DNA of 64,000 nt from Candidatus Gastranaerophilales bacterium (GCA_944323995.1 CALUUN010000001.1:146230-210229); one strand, 5' to 3'; counted from the first letter of the stretch, positions 37,601 through 46,109 are shown. Numbers and translations: made by a program. Notes: a model not told the origin generated them from the sequence alone.

Positions 37601-38098
37601 ATAACAACCGCCCGGCAAATCCCGACAAAAAAAGATCCGACAAAATTCATAAAATTTGTAACGGTAGAAGATTTAACAGGAAAAATTGAAGTGGTGTGCT
37701 TCAATAACAAACTTGCGGACTTCGGAACATTTTTAGAACCCGAACAGCGCGTAATAATTTCCGGCAAAGTAAGCAAACGCAGCGAAGAAGAAGCCGCATC
37801 AATAATAGTGGATTCGGTAAAACCCGTTGATAATTCAAACATATTTACAATTGAAATAAAAGACGAACTTAAATATGAAGAATTAATTCTCCTCAAACAG
37901 ATACTATGCGCTTACGCCGGTTCTGATCCCGTAATATTAAAGCTAAAAGACGAAAATTCCGAAGTCAAAGTTCTGACAGCCTCAATGTTCTGGGTGGATT
38001 CTTGTAACGACCTTGTAAATAAAATAGAACAAAAATTCAAAGACAGAATTACGGTTAACGTAAAATCTCTTGATAACACGGAAGAAAAGGCTGCATAA
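34631..38098 (+). CDS. dnaE: DNA polymerase III alpha subunit
   Basis: 1155 residues from the ATG at 34631 (family start MNRPYVPLHLHSEYSLLDG; an extended -10 TGcTAACAT ends 7 nt upstream, so the ORF extension to 34610 is not transcribed). PHP domain at residues 5-80, polymerase catalytic block PDVDIDFCIERRGEVIDYV near 405, helix-hairpin-helix and OB domain (VVTICGLITTARQIPTKKDP near 990) toward the C-terminus. The replicative polymerase. It lies 54 nt behind the WYL pair but has its own promoter. Confidence 0.97.
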   Translation: MNRPYVPLHLHSEYSLLDGAIRVKELCEFAKENNMPAVAITDHGVMYSAIEFYRVAKETGIKALIGCEFYVHDGDIHEKNASHNPLYHLVLIAKDKTGYMNLVKLVSIAHCEGMYYKPRINFELLEKYHDGLICSSACLGGEVLQNLLNKNYEGAKEAAKKYKDLFGEDYYIELQDHGLEEQKRTNPDLIKIAKELDIKMIITNDSHYLRKEDADWHDTLLCLQTNALKDDPNRFHFPNNEFYVKTPDELRDAFRWLDSETFDQCIQNTVDIAEQCHLTLLGEKSPLPYYEVPKGHTAESYLDLKVHEGLKARYGDIPPEIEKRVKYELGIIEQMGFSAYFLITWDFIHFAKTHDIPVGPGRGSAAGSVVAYALGITDLDPIEHHLLFERFLNPERYSMPDVDIDFCIERRGEVIDYVTQKYGADKVCQIITFGTYAAKAAMKGVARVFNIPFARSNYLSSLIPAEPKAKIEDALKPGMELKKLYDEDPEVKKLVDMAKAIEGIKNNVGTHAAGVIISHKPLNEIVPVQPSKDGIIVTEYPMADLEKLGLLKMDFLGLRNLTMISKTMKLIKQRRGIEFDINKIPLDDKETYEMLESGDTDGVFQLESTGMKKLVKDLKPDVFEDLGALVALFRPGPLESGMVQDFVERKHGRQKISYAHPLLEPVLKDTYGTIVYQEQIMQVFQVLADYTLGQADMVRRMMGKKKLDEMAQQKGKFIEGAARHGMSAKDAAALFEQIEKFASYCFNRSHSAAYAFVAYQTAYLKCHYKVEYLSCLLSSVSSDQDKTQLYIEEAQKNGIKVMPPDINKSYAEFAPDGNNIRFGLASIKQVGEVVVEAIIKEREANGEYKSIYDFCKRVDPKCTNKRVMEGLIKSGAFSNIEKSRKQLLENLEYIVSTANKEAQAKELGQVSLFAGLQDSEDFAGTKFQLSGSDEEFDQRQLQNFEKEFLGFYVTSHPLSTIRDKLPFLMTHKITEIAGLPNDKVVTICGLITTARQIPTKKDPTKFIKFVTVEDLTGKIEVVCFNNKLADFGTFLEPEQRVIISGKVSKRSEEEAASIIVDSVKPVDNSNIFTIEIKDELKYEELILLKQILCAYAGSDPVILKLKDENSEVKVLTASMFWVDSCNDLVNKIEQKFKDRITVNVKSLDNTEEKAA

Positions 38099-38106
38099 AA
38101 AAACAC

Positions 38107-38134
38107 TTGCAAAAAAAAATTGCTCATGTATAAT
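38107..38134 (+). promoter_or_regulatory. Promoter of tRNA-Gly
   Basis: TTGCAA (38107-38112), 16 nt, TATAAT (38129-38134), about 18 nt before the mature tRNA. Confidence 0.7.
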
Positions 38135-38152
38135 AAGAATACGGCAGAAAAT

Positions 38153-38224
38153 GCGGGGGTAATTCAGTGGTAGAATGCTTCCTTGCCAAGGAAGATGTCG
38201 CGAGTTCGAGCCTCGTCTCCCGCT
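38153..38224 (+). tRNA. tRNA-Gly (GCC)
   Basis: 72 nt. Acceptor GCGGGGG pairs with CTCCCGC (one G-U), the D arm carries AGTGGTAGA, the anticodon loop is TTGCCAA in a CTTCC/GGAAG stem, and the T arm is GTTCGAG. CCA is not encoded. Confidence 0.95.
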
Positions 38225-38449
38225 AATTAAAAAGACCCACCTTATGGTGGGTCTTTTTAATTAGCTGAGATAATGGATTGACGAAGCCTTTTTGCGAGTT
38301 GCGCGAGGGAGCTGAGGCTGGAGCGCTTTTGCGTTTGTGATGAAATCACATTAGCAAAACGCGGAATGCCGTTACTCGCGACCGAGCAAGACACGAGCCT
38401 CGTCTTCTGTTAACCCACCTTATGGTGGGTCTTTTTAATTAGCTGAGAT
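38207..38449 (+). repeat. Partial duplication of tRNA-Gly 3' end and its terminator
   Basis: A 36-nt perfect direct repeat (38236-38271 and 38414-38449) covers the right half of the terminator and following bases. A 12-nt repeat of the tRNA T-arm region (CGAGCCTCGTCT at 38207-38218 and 38394-38405) precedes each. Between them lie about 120 nt with a large imperfect palindrome (GCGAGT...ACTCGC outside, a GTGAT/ATCAC core). It resembles a scar of integration or slippage at a tRNA 3' end. Confidence 0.75.
38226..38262 (+). terminator. Terminator of tRNA-Gly
   Basis: AAAAAGACCCACC-TTAT-GGTGGGTCTTTTT, a long GC-rich stem and T run directly after the tRNA. Confidence 0.9.
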
Positions 38450-38522
38450 GAAAATTACCATCCTAAATATTTAACAAATTTTACAAAAAGACATATTAAA
38501 AAAAATATTATAGAATAAAGAA

Positions 38523-40247
38523 ATGGAAGAATTGAAAAAGCGGTTATATAAAATTTTGTTAATTTTGCTTGCCGTGTTGGTTATAATTTTCGCAGTTTTG
38601 CAGGCAAGCGGGAATTTATATATATTTTTATCAACAACACCGGATAATAACACTGCAGCCTTTAAATATACCGCAAAAATTTCAAAAGACATAAACAACA
38701 TTTTTGAAAATTCAATAAAGGGCCTCCGCAAATATTTTCCTGACGCAAAATTAATATACACAAACGCATACGGCTCCGGATTTTTAAAAAACAACCTGAC
38801 AGCAGGTGATTTTGACTACAGTGCCGGAATTTATACCGGCGAATTTCAATATACGGGAAATAACAGTGCGGAAATTGCAAAACAAATTATAAAAATGTCC
38901 GAACTTCATCAGGCAAGCCTTTACAGCAGCTTGCAGAATTCGGGATTTTATATCGCACACTTGCCGCGACCGGAAATCAAAAACCGCAGAACAGATTCTG
39001 ACATAGACTTTATTCAAATGTCGCTTAAAAATACCCTTTCCGGCCGCCCGTACAAAATAAAAACAAAAAACGGGATTTTTATAATGGATGCCGATGAAAT
39101 TATGCTGCCTGACTATGATTATATAAAATTATACAGCAGGGATGTTTCTTACGGAAAGACTTACCGCAAAATAATGCGCGAAATCTCAATTTCTGTATAC
39201 TACAGTTTTGATTTAATAAATCAAGGCAAAAAAACAAGAATAACTATGCTTCCAGAGACATCACTGGGCAAAAGGCTTTACAAACCGCAGGACAGATATT
39301 TTGTGCAGAATGTCTACACGGGTTCCGGTTCCTTAAAATACCTGATTAACACAATGGGACAAATGAACAAAAAAAATTATTTTGATACACGTATGATAAA
39401 TTACTTTCAGCACTTTACACTAAATGAATATGGAAACAGCCGGCTTTCGATAAGTCCTGTAAAAGCCGCAAAAAGGCTTTTGCAATGCACCGGACTTCTG
39501 CGCCCGATTTTGCCGGACAAAGCCGCAAAAGAAATAACATCAAAAGTTCATAAAGCACTTTCAAATCCTACAGTTGCGCTGATTAACGACTATTACAACG
39601 CCAACGGAATCTTATACGATATTACGCAGCATGACCTGCTTTATGAGAGCATGAAAAAAGAGAAAGAAATTTCAAGACTGCTGAACGATATGGAAAAAAT
39701 TCTCACCGAAATGATTAACGACAGAAATTTTACATACGCTGAACTAAAACCCCTTTTTAATTATCAAAAAGCGATAAACAACGAAGAAAATCTTAAACAG
39801 TATATTCATAAGCACTTTAAAGAAACCGACGACTACCTTAAACTTCTAATGTACAAAAAAATGCCCGAGGGCAAAAACTTTAACGGCTACATGCTTTATT
39901 TAAACAAAATCCTTGAAACAGCGGGTATATACAATATAAAAATGTACAATGACCGTCCGCATCACGTCTATGTATTCAAAGATAATCTGCCGGCAAAAAT
40001 AAACATAAACGCCCTGACAAAAATGAACAACATATATTTCACCAACATGTTTGATAAAGACACTGAAATTGAATATATGGAAGCAAAAGATTTTTACGGC
40101 AATACAAAAGATTTGGGCTACATCTGGCTTCGCCATAATCCGAATAAACTTGAAGATGATATATTTAACGAAATCAAAAAACTTATGCAAAAAGACAAAT
40201 ACAGATTTCACCTGAGAATATACACAGGCAAGATGAAAAACTCTTGA
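38523..40247 (+). CDS. Large membrane-anchored protein, unknown function
   Basis: 574 residues. One N-terminal membrane segment (ILLILLAVLVIIFAVLQASG, residues 12-32), with the rest predicted outside the cytoplasm. It is Lys, Asn and Tyr rich, with no catalytic motif or family recognised. A TAGAAT box (38511-38516) ends 6 nt before the ATG. Its stop codon overlaps the -35 box of the following tRNA promoter. Base composition matches its neighbours. Confidence 0.75.
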   Translation: MEELKKRLYKILLILLAVLVIIFAVLQASGNLYIFLSTTPDNNTAAFKYTAKISKDINNIFENSIKGLRKYFPDAKLIYTNAYGSGFLKNNLTAGDFDYSAGIYTGEFQYTGNNSAEIAKQIIKMSELHQASLYSSLQNSGFYIAHLPRPEIKNRRTDSDIDFIQMSLKNTLSGRPYKIKTKNGIFIMDADEIMLPDYDYIKLYSRDVSYGKTYRKIMREISISVYYSFDLINQGKKTRITMLPETSLGKRLYKPQDRYFVQNVYTGSGSLKYLINTMGQMNKKNYFDTRMINYFQHFTLNEYGNSRLSISPVKAAKRLLQCTGLLRPILPDKAAKEITSKVHKALSNPTVALINDYYNANGILYDITQHDLLYESMKKEKEISRLLNDMEKILTEMINDRNFTYAELKPLFNYQKAINNEENLKQYIHKHFKETDDYLKLLMYKKMPEGKNFNGYMLYLNKILETAGIYNIKMYNDRPHHVYVFKDNLPAKININALTKMNNIYFTNMFDKDTEIEYMEAKDFYGNTKDLGYIWLRHNPNKLEDDIFNEIKKLMQKDKYRFHLRIYTGKMKNS

Positions 40248-40272
40248 CATTAAGTTTTTTTCTTAATAGAAT
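40244..40272 (+). promoter_or_regulatory. Promoter of the tRNA cluster
   Basis: TTGACA (40244-40249), 17 nt, TAGAAT (40267-40272), about 12 nt before the first tRNA. Near-consensus. Confidence 0.8.
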
Positions 40273-40284
40273 AAGACATGTGAC

Positions 40285-40356
40285 GCCGGCATAGCTCAAC
40301 GGTAGAGCAACGGTTTTGTAAACCGTAGGTTGTAGGTTCGATTCCTATTGCCGGCT
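40285..40356 (+). tRNA. tRNA-Thr (TGT)
   Basis: 72 nt. Acceptor GCCGGCA/TGCCGGC, anticodon stem ACGGT/ACCGT with loop TTTGTAA, T arm GGTTCGATTCC. CCA is not encoded. First of three tRNAs. Confidence 0.95.
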
Positions 40357-40376
40357 GTTTGCCTAGATGAGCAAAA

Positions 40377-40448
<72 letters not shown>

Positions 40449-40465
40449 ATTTTTGAAAATTTAAT

Positions 40466-40551
<86 letters not shown>

Positions 40552-40582
40552 TACTTCTCCTTGAATGTATGCAAAAATTGTT

Positions 40583-40611
40583 AAAATCGGATATTTATAT
40601 CCGATTTTTTA
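40583..40611 (+). terminator. Terminator of the tRNA cluster
   Basis: AAAATCGGATAT-TT-ATATCCGATTTT followed by T residues. Confidence 0.85.
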
Positions 40612-40844
40612 TTTAGTAATCTATATTTTAATGTCCAATCTGTTGTTACTACAATAATCTGTCGGTTGGGCATACTTGAATTGTCACCTAAAAACAGTAA
40701 TCAACAGGACGAATTTAACTTTTGTCCGCTTTAATTCTTCCAAAAAATGTATTTACTCCTTTTGGAAGTATTATAAAACAAAACAAGATATCAAACAACA
40801 GATTTATAATTTGCGATAAACCCCGTTCGCAGTATAATAAATGT

Positions 40845-41174
40845 ATGAACAAATCCGAACTTATTAAAACATGTCTGATTTCAGATGATGCAGTTGAAAC
40901 CTATCCGTTCAAGGATGACAAATACGGTAAAATCCCGATTTTACGGCACAAAAGCAACGGCAAATGGTTTGCGCTTATATTTTATCTTGACAAAAAATTG
41001 TGTATAAATCTAAAGTGCGACCCGCATCATTCAGCAATTTTAAGAGATTTATATCCGTTTATAACTCCGGCATGGCACATGAATAAAGTCCACTGGATAA
41101 AAGTTGAAGTGGACAAAACACCCGTTGATATGCTGAAAGAACTCATTGAAGAAAGTTTTGAACTGACAAAATAA
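40845..41174 (+). CDS. MmcQ/YjbR-family small protein
   Basis: 109 residues from the ATG at 40845. TTGCGA (40811-40816), 16 nt, TATAAT (40833-40838) ends 6 nt before it, so the longer ORF from 40722 is not the gene. The pattern YPFKDDKYGKIPILRHKSNGKWFALIF and the CDPHHSAILRDLYPFITPAWHMNKVHW block fit the MmcQ/YjbR (CyaY-like fold) family, probable DNA-binding proteins of unclear role. Confidence 0.85.
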   Translation: MNKSELIKTCLISDDAVETYPFKDDKYGKIPILRHKSNGKWFALIFYLDKKLCINLKCDPHHSAILRDLYPFITPAWHMNKVHWIKVEVDKTPVDMLKELIEESFELTK

Positions 41175-41203
41175 AACCTCCCGTTTAAGGAAGGTTTTAT
41201 TTT
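41173..41203 (+). terminator. Terminator after the MmcQ-like gene
   Basis: AAAACCT ... AGGTTTT stem with a T run, overlapping the stop codon. Confidence 0.7.
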
Positions 41204-41220
41204 TTAAGTTTTTCAGTTTC

Positions 41221-42201
41221 TTACAACATAGTTTTTCTCAATTCTTCGGAAGATTTCGGACTGAGATAAGCCGGCGCGATATCAAACACTGTTTTGCAGC
41301 CTGATTGGCCTTCTTTATACAACCTGTATGCAGCTCTTGCGTACGCAACAAGTACGCTTGACGTAAATCCGGGGTTTGAATCGAGTTTAAGGCTGTATTC
41401 AATAATGTGTTTTTCCTCTTTATTGAACCCTGTTGCACCTGATCTTAAAACAAAACCGCCGTGCGGAATTCCGCTGTGATTTTTCTTTAATTCTTCTTCG
41501 GTAATAAAGTGGACCGTTGTATCATAGTCAGAAAAATAGTTCGGCATAGTAACTATTTCGTGTTCTACCTGTTTTGGGTCTGCACCTTCTTCCAACACGA
41601 CAAAACATTCTCTTGTATGCTTTTCTCGGGTTGAAAGAACAGGATTTTCGCCGTTTTTAACCGATTGCAGCGCTTTTTCTACCGGAACTGTGTACTGTTT
41701 TGCATCTTTTACACCCTTAATGCGTCTTATCGCATCCGAATGTCCCTGGCTGACACCTCTGCCCCAGAATGTATAGTCATTACCTTCGGGCAAAATCGCG
41801 TTTGCATACATTCTGTTTAAAGAAAATAAACCCGGATCCCAGCCGACTGAAATAATTGCGACTTTTCCGCCTTGTTTTGCTGCATTGTCAACATTATTGA
41901 AATGTTCGGGGATTTTTGCATGGGTGTCAAAACTGTCGATCACATTGAAGATTTTTGCATATTCCGGAGTTTGAACCGGCAAATCCGTCGCACTTCCGCC
42001 GCAAAGAATCAAAACATCAATTTTGTCTTTCCAGTTTTCAATTTCGTCAATCCCTAAAACTTTTGCGGATTCCGTTTTAATCTTGACACTGTCGGGATTT
42101 CTCCGTGTAAACACAGCCGCAAGCTCCATATCAGGATTCTGTCTTACAGCAGCCTCAACACCGCGTCCCAGATTTCCGTAACCTAAAATACCGATTTTCA
42201 T
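41221..42201 (-). CDS. ddh: meso-Diaminopimelate dehydrogenase
   Basis: 326 residues from the ATG at 42201 (AAAGAGGTG upstream; the ORF starts 30 nt earlier). NADPH-binding IGILGYGNLGRGVEAA at the N-terminus, ILCGGSATDLPVQ near 70, SVGWDPGLFSLNR near 125, GRGVSQGHSDAIRRI near 150 and PHGGFVLRSGATG near 255 match DAP dehydrogenase. It makes meso-DAP from tetrahydrodipicolinate in one step, for peptidoglycan and lysine. Confidence 0.94.
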   Translation of the reverse strand: MKIGILGYGNLGRGVEAAVRQNPDMELAAVFTRRNPDSVKIKTESAKVLGIDEIENWKDKIDVLILCGGSATDLPVQTPEYAKIFNVIDSFDTHAKIPEHFNNVDNAAKQGGKVAIISVGWDPGLFSLNRMYANAILPEGNDYTFWGRGVSQGHSDAIRRIKGVKDAKQYTVPVEKALQSVKNGENPVLSTREKHTRECFVVLEEGADPKQVEHEIVTMPNYFSDYDTTVHFITEEELKKNHSGIPHGGFVLRSGATGFNKEEKHIIEYSLKLDSNPGFTSSVLVAYARAAYRLYKEGQSGCKTVFDIAPAYLSPKSSEELRKTML

Positions 42202-42280
42202 AGCTGCACCTCTTTCGTGTAAAAATAACACTCAAAATATAACACGAAATTATTAATGCATACAAAAATATTAAGAAAAA

Positions 42281-42490
42281 TTACTCTTCAATCAAAATAT
42301 TATCCTGAACGGATGCAAAGATACCTAAAATATGCTGTTCTTCTGCACTAAAAGGAGTATTCGGAACGAATTTATTACGCGCGCCGCCTGTAAACACACT
42401 GTTTAACTTTTCAGGCCCCGCAACATTTGCAATCTTTGAAACTTCACCTGCACCAACCATTTTACCGATATTGTTTACGTTGAACTCCAT
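42281..42490 (-). CDS. Small protein, unknown function
   Basis: 69 residues with AAAGGAT upstream of the ATG. Begins MEFNVNNIGKMVGAGEVSKI. No signal peptide, no membrane segment, no recognised family. The ribosome site and a clean stand-alone ORF favour a real gene. It may belong with the other short lineage-type proteins here (30872, 53561). Confidence 0.6.
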   Translation of the reverse strand: MEFNVNNIGKMVGAGEVSKIANVAGPEKLNSVFTGGARNKFVPNTPFSAEEQHILGIFASVQDNILIEE

Positions 42491-42647
42491 AGAGGTATCC
42501 TTTCATTTTTACAAATATTTTATCGGCATATATTGCAAAAAACTTTAGCCGAAAAGCTGCAAATATTAACTAATGTTTACAATCAATTGCGACAAAAAAG
42601 ATTTAAAGGTAATATAAGAATGTTGCAGAATATATAGGAGTATTTAT

Positions 42648-43796
42648 ATGAAGAAATTATTGAAGGGGCTTTTATCCGTACTGGCACTCGCTTTGACAGT
42701 AACGGCAGCCGGTGCGTTTCCTGATGTATCGGATGATCACTGGGCAGCATCGCAGATTAAAATGCTGACGGAACAAAGTGTAATCGTAGGTTATCCTGAC
42801 GGCACATTCCGGCCGGATCAAAACGTAACCAGAGCCGAATTTGCTTCAATGGCTATTAAGGCTCTAGGACAGGAAAACACAAAAGTTGTTCAGCCGGTTG
42901 ATTTTTCCGATATAACAAAAGACTACTGGGCTTATGACGCAATACAAAAAGCTCTGTATTTTGAACTTGTATCGGCACCGGAAGAAGGAGAAGCCTTCAG
43001 ACCTGATGATTCCGTATCACGCGCAGAATCGCTTGCGGTTGCGGTGAATGCTTTGACTACCGAACAGATAAGCGTACAAAAAGCGCAGGAAGTTCTCGCA
43101 AAAGCATACGCTGACGCACACACAATTCCGGAATGGTTTGTAATACCGGCAGGCAAAGCCGAAATTTTAGGCATGATGGTAATAATGCCCAGCGCTGACA
43201 AGGCTAAAATTGAAGCTGACAGACCCGCAACAAGAGCGGAAGTTGCCGCTATATTATTCAAAATGATGGAACAGGCAAAACTGAATCCGAACGCAAAACT
43301 TGCTGAAGCTATGAGAAAGAAAACAGGTGAAGGCTTTGTTGTTGAAAATGCAACAGTTCAGGGAAGCGTCGGTACAATTCCGGCAGGTTCGGTTGTTCCG
43401 GTTCAATTAACAAAATACATAAGCTCACAAACCTCGGAACCCGGAGAATTATACATGGCAATTGCCGCACAAAATTACGTAACAAAAGACAAATATATTC
43501 TTGTTAATAAAGGAGCTGCACTCAAAGGCCAGTTAATTGACGTAAGACCGGGAAGATGGTTTGTAAGAAACGGTGTTCTTGTTCTGGAAAACGCCTTGAT
43601 TACGACAAACAACGACCAGACTGCCGTATTCAACGCCACATCAAATATTAAAAAAGACAGAAACTGGTTTATGAAATTTGTCCGCTTCTGCTTTAAAGGC
43701 GAAAAATTGGAAGTACCTGCGGAAGGAACAGTAAATCTGCAGCTTCTGAAACCTATAACGGTTGACTTGACTAACGGATGGATAATTGAAAAATAA
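42648..43796 (+). CDS. S-layer-homology (SLH) domain envelope protein
   Basis: 382 residues. A signal peptide (residues 1-22) is followed by three SLH repeats: FPDVSDDHWAASQIKMLTEQ at 24-80, FSDITKDYWAYDAIQKALYF at 88-145, and a degenerate one at about 155-215. The C-terminal domain of about 150 residues, rich in beta strands (VVPVQLTKYIS, GAALKGQLIDVRPGRW), is not recognised. SLH repeats bind pyruvylated or other secondary cell-wall polymers on peptidoglycan. GGAG precedes the ATG, and a terminator follows. Confidence 0.88.
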   Translation: MKKLLKGLLSVLALALTVTAAGAFPDVSDDHWAASQIKMLTEQSVIVGYPDGTFRPDQNVTRAEFASMAIKALGQENTKVVQPVDFSDITKDYWAYDAIQKALYFELVSAPEEGEAFRPDDSVSRAESLAVAVNALTTEQISVQKAQEVLAKAYADAHTIPEWFVIPAGKAEILGMMVIMPSADKAKIEADRPATRAEVAAILFKMMEQAKLNPNAKLAEAMRKKTGEGFVVENATVQGSVGTIPAGSVVPVQLTKYISSQTSEPGELYMAIAAQNYVTKDKYILVNKGAALKGQLIDVRPGRWFVRNGVLVLENALITTNNDQTAVFNATSNIKKDRNWFMKFVRFCFKGEKLEVPAEGTVNLQLLKPITVDLTNGWIIEK

Positions 43797-43798
43797 CT

Positions 43799-43828
43799 GA
43801 AAAGAGCCTCTTAAGAGGCTCTTTTTTT
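43799..43828 (+). terminator. Terminator of the SLH gene
   Basis: AAAGAGCCTCTT/AAGAGGCTCTTT, a perfect stem followed by T residues. Confidence 0.9.
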
Positions 43829-43886
43829 AGTCCTTTCATCCTGATAAACTTTCACATCAGCGTGCAATGCCGCCGTGAGATTAAGT

Positions 43887-45059
43887 TTATTTTTTATCTT
43901 TTACGAACCCGATTTGCACAATATCTTTGCCGAAACGGCTTTCTAAATTATCAAAACATTTTGACAGTTTTTCTTTTTTTGAATCCACAGCCTCATCAGA
44001 GAACAAAAACAACTGTTCTTCACTGTTAGAGCGCAAACCTTCAAGAATAATTCCGGTACTGCGATAAAGAATAGACGGTGAATGGATTTTTTCAAGCAAA
44101 GAAAAAGCAATGTCGGAAATTTCCGGCTCAAACGAAGTCGGCACCGGAATAATCTTTTTTTCATAACTTACTTTAAAATCTTTTGTTCTGAGCATAACAC
44201 CTATGGTCGAAGCCTTGCAGTCGATTTTTCGTAATTTTCTGCAGGCGGAATGAATGTGATAATTCAGTTGATTTTTAATATAATTCAAATCGGATGTAAA
44301 AATTCCGAAGGCACTTGTTTTCTGGATAGATTTCGGGATTTTTTCTTCGTTAACAACCGGCGAAACAATTTCGCCCAAAAGTTCATGCTTCATCTCCAGG
44401 GCATGTATTCCCGCGAGCTTATCCAGAAAAATATCTTCTTTAGCGGTCAAATCAGCAGCTGACAAAATTCCGGCTTTTTTGAACGAAACCGTCAGATTTT
44501 TTCCGATACCCCAAATCTCTTCTATTTTAGTATTTTTAAGTTCGGTTTTAATTTTGTTGTTTCCGATTAAATATACCCCGTTTTCTGTATTTTTTGCTTT
44601 GTCGGAAGCAAGTTTTGCAAGCGTTTTGGTGGAACTTACGCCGATGGATACCGGAATATCAAGTTTTTCTTTAATTTGCTCTCTTATATATACGGCAAGG
44701 TCGAAATAATTTTTTTTATAAAGTCTTTTAAGTCCGGTAAGTTCAATAAACGCTTCATCAACCGAATATACCTGAACTTTCGGACTGAATTCACGCAAAA
44801 GATTCATAACTTCGCGGGAAATTTCCCCGTACAAATCGTGATGGCAGGAAACATAAACCGCTCCGGGAAATTCAACTTTTGCCAGAAAATAGGGCTGCCC
44901 CATACGCACACCCATTTTCTTTGCTTCTTTAGAACGTGAAATTACGCACCCGTCTTTATTAGAAAGCACGCAGACGGGTTTTCCTTTCAATTCGGGATTA
45001 ACCTTCTGTTCGCAGGATACAAAAAATGAATCGCAATCAACAAGTGCAATAACTTTCAT
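43887..45059 (-). CDS. umuC: Y-family translesion DNA polymerase (UmuC type)
   Basis: 390 residues. Catalytic block LVDCDSFFVSCEQKVNPELKG, the UmuC-type VLSNKDGCVISRSKEAK, VYSVDEAFIELTG with the metal-binding DE, and SIGVSSTKTLAKLASDKAK. A C-terminal QLFLF near residue 362 is a beta-clamp-binding motif. No umuD is adjacent. It bypasses lesions at the cost of accuracy. TATAAT (45066-45071) ends 6 nt before the ATG, and no obvious LexA operator is visible. Confidence 0.92.
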   Translation of the reverse strand: MKVIALVDCDSFFVSCEQKVNPELKGKPVCVLSNKDGCVISRSKEAKKMGVRMGQPYFLAKVEFPGAVYVSCHHDLYGEISREVMNLLREFSPKVQVYSVDEAFIELTGLKRLYKKNYFDLAVYIREQIKEKLDIPVSIGVSSTKTLAKLASDKAKNTENGVYLIGNNKIKTELKNTKIEEIWGIGKNLTVSFKKAGILSAADLTAKEDIFLDKLAGIHALEMKHELLGEIVSPVVNEEKIPKSIQKTSAFGIFTSDLNYIKNQLNYHIHSACRKLRKIDCKASTIGVMLRTKDFKVSYEKKIIPVPTSFEPEISDIAFSLLEKIHSPSILYRSTGIILEGLRSNSEEQLFLFSDEAVDSKKEKLSKCFDNLESRFGKDIVQIGFVKDKK

Positions 45060-45090
45060 AACAGTATTATACAGACATAAAAGGTAAAAT

Positions 45091-46077
45091 TCAAATACGG
45101 GAATATTTGTTGAGAAATTCGCTCAGCATCTCATCAATATTAGATATATCCTGCCCGTCCGGGTTTTCCGGAACACGTTTTAAAATATTAAGCAGATCCG
45201 ATGATCGCGCCGTAATTCCGGCATCGAACATAATCGCATTATACCTCGGTGCCAGCATTTCTATATCGTCATATGGCAGATTAACTTTTACGGCCGCAAG
45301 CACACATTTTTTGAAAATCAAATGCATATTCTTAATATCCTGCTCCTCCAAGCAAGCTGCCGGAAGAAGTCTGTCCGGCTGGAAAAACACCTGAAGAAGC
45401 GTTGAGAGTCTGTTTTTATCGTGAAAAAGCACCTCTTCATTATCAATATCATCAACAACGCGGATTTCATCCGCAACTTTCATAAAATTTTTTGCATTCA
45501 AAATATCATAAGAATATGTAAAATTATTTTTGGTGCGGTAATTATTCATATACTTAAAATCAAAGGCCAGCCTGTCATAAGCAGACTGCGGAAGATTAGC
45601 AAATTCCTCCAGATATTTGCTAAAATACTTCAATTTATCTTCCAATAAAAGCATATTGTTATCGAGACCGCACGACATAACAATCTTATCTTCCATGGCA
45701 TTACGTAAAATATTAACGTTGCCGAAGCGTGCCACCGGATTTCCGTAATAGCATTTGAGCCCCTCTGCTGCGCGGTTTAGCACGGTATTTTCGGGAAGTT
45801 TCATCGCACCGAGGTAAAAATACTCCGTGTTTAAAATTGAATTATACGGAATGCGCATTACATAGTAATCATCTATTTTGTAAACCTTATTGAAAGACCC
45901 GCCGCCGACATAATTGTAAGGTGTCATAGATTGCATAATCACATCCGCAAATTCATCACCCAAAAGTTCCTCCTGCCGCTCATCAGATTTTGCATTCAGG
46001 TTTTCCTCCAGTTTTTTGCTGAACGAAGATTTATAAGCACAGAATGCAGTGCACGAATTTATGCCGCTTATTTTCAT
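45091..46077 (-). CDS. Unknown protein with a kinase-like glycine-rich loop
   Basis: 328 residues. YVGGGSFNKVYKIDDYYVMR near 53-72 resembles the glycine-rich loop and beta-3 strand of protein kinases, but the ATP-anchoring lysine position is Arg. No HRD/HGD catalytic loop and no DFG are seen. The remainder is helical and unrecognised. It may be a pseudokinase-like or aminoglycoside-kinase-like fold, but the evidence is one motif. Begins MKISGINSCTAFCAYKSSF, like other lineage-type proteins here, with no clear ribosome site. Confidence 0.6.
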   Translation of the reverse strand: MKISGINSCTAFCAYKSSFSKKLEENLNAKSDERQEELLGDEFADVIMQSMTPYNYVGGGSFNKVYKIDDYYVMRIPYNSILNTEYFYLGAMKLPENTVLNRAAEGLKCYYGNPVARFGNVNILRNAMEDKIVMSCGLDNNMLLLEDKLKYFSKYLEEFANLPQSAYDRLAFDFKYMNNYRTKNNFTYSYDILNAKNFMKVADEIRVVDDIDNEEVLFHDKNRLSTLLQVFFQPDRLLPAACLEEQDIKNMHLIFKKCVLAAVKVNLPYDDIEMLAPRYNAIMFDAGITARSSDLLNILKRVPENPDGQDISNIDEMLSEFLNKYSRI

Positions 46078-46109
46078 ACCGGTATAAAGACATGTAAAAA
46101 TTTATTTTG

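Noticed and set aside
43887..45071. LexA-type operator at umuC
   Set aside because: No convincing SOS-box palindrome of the Gram-negative, Bacillus or cyanobacterial type was seen around the -10 box.
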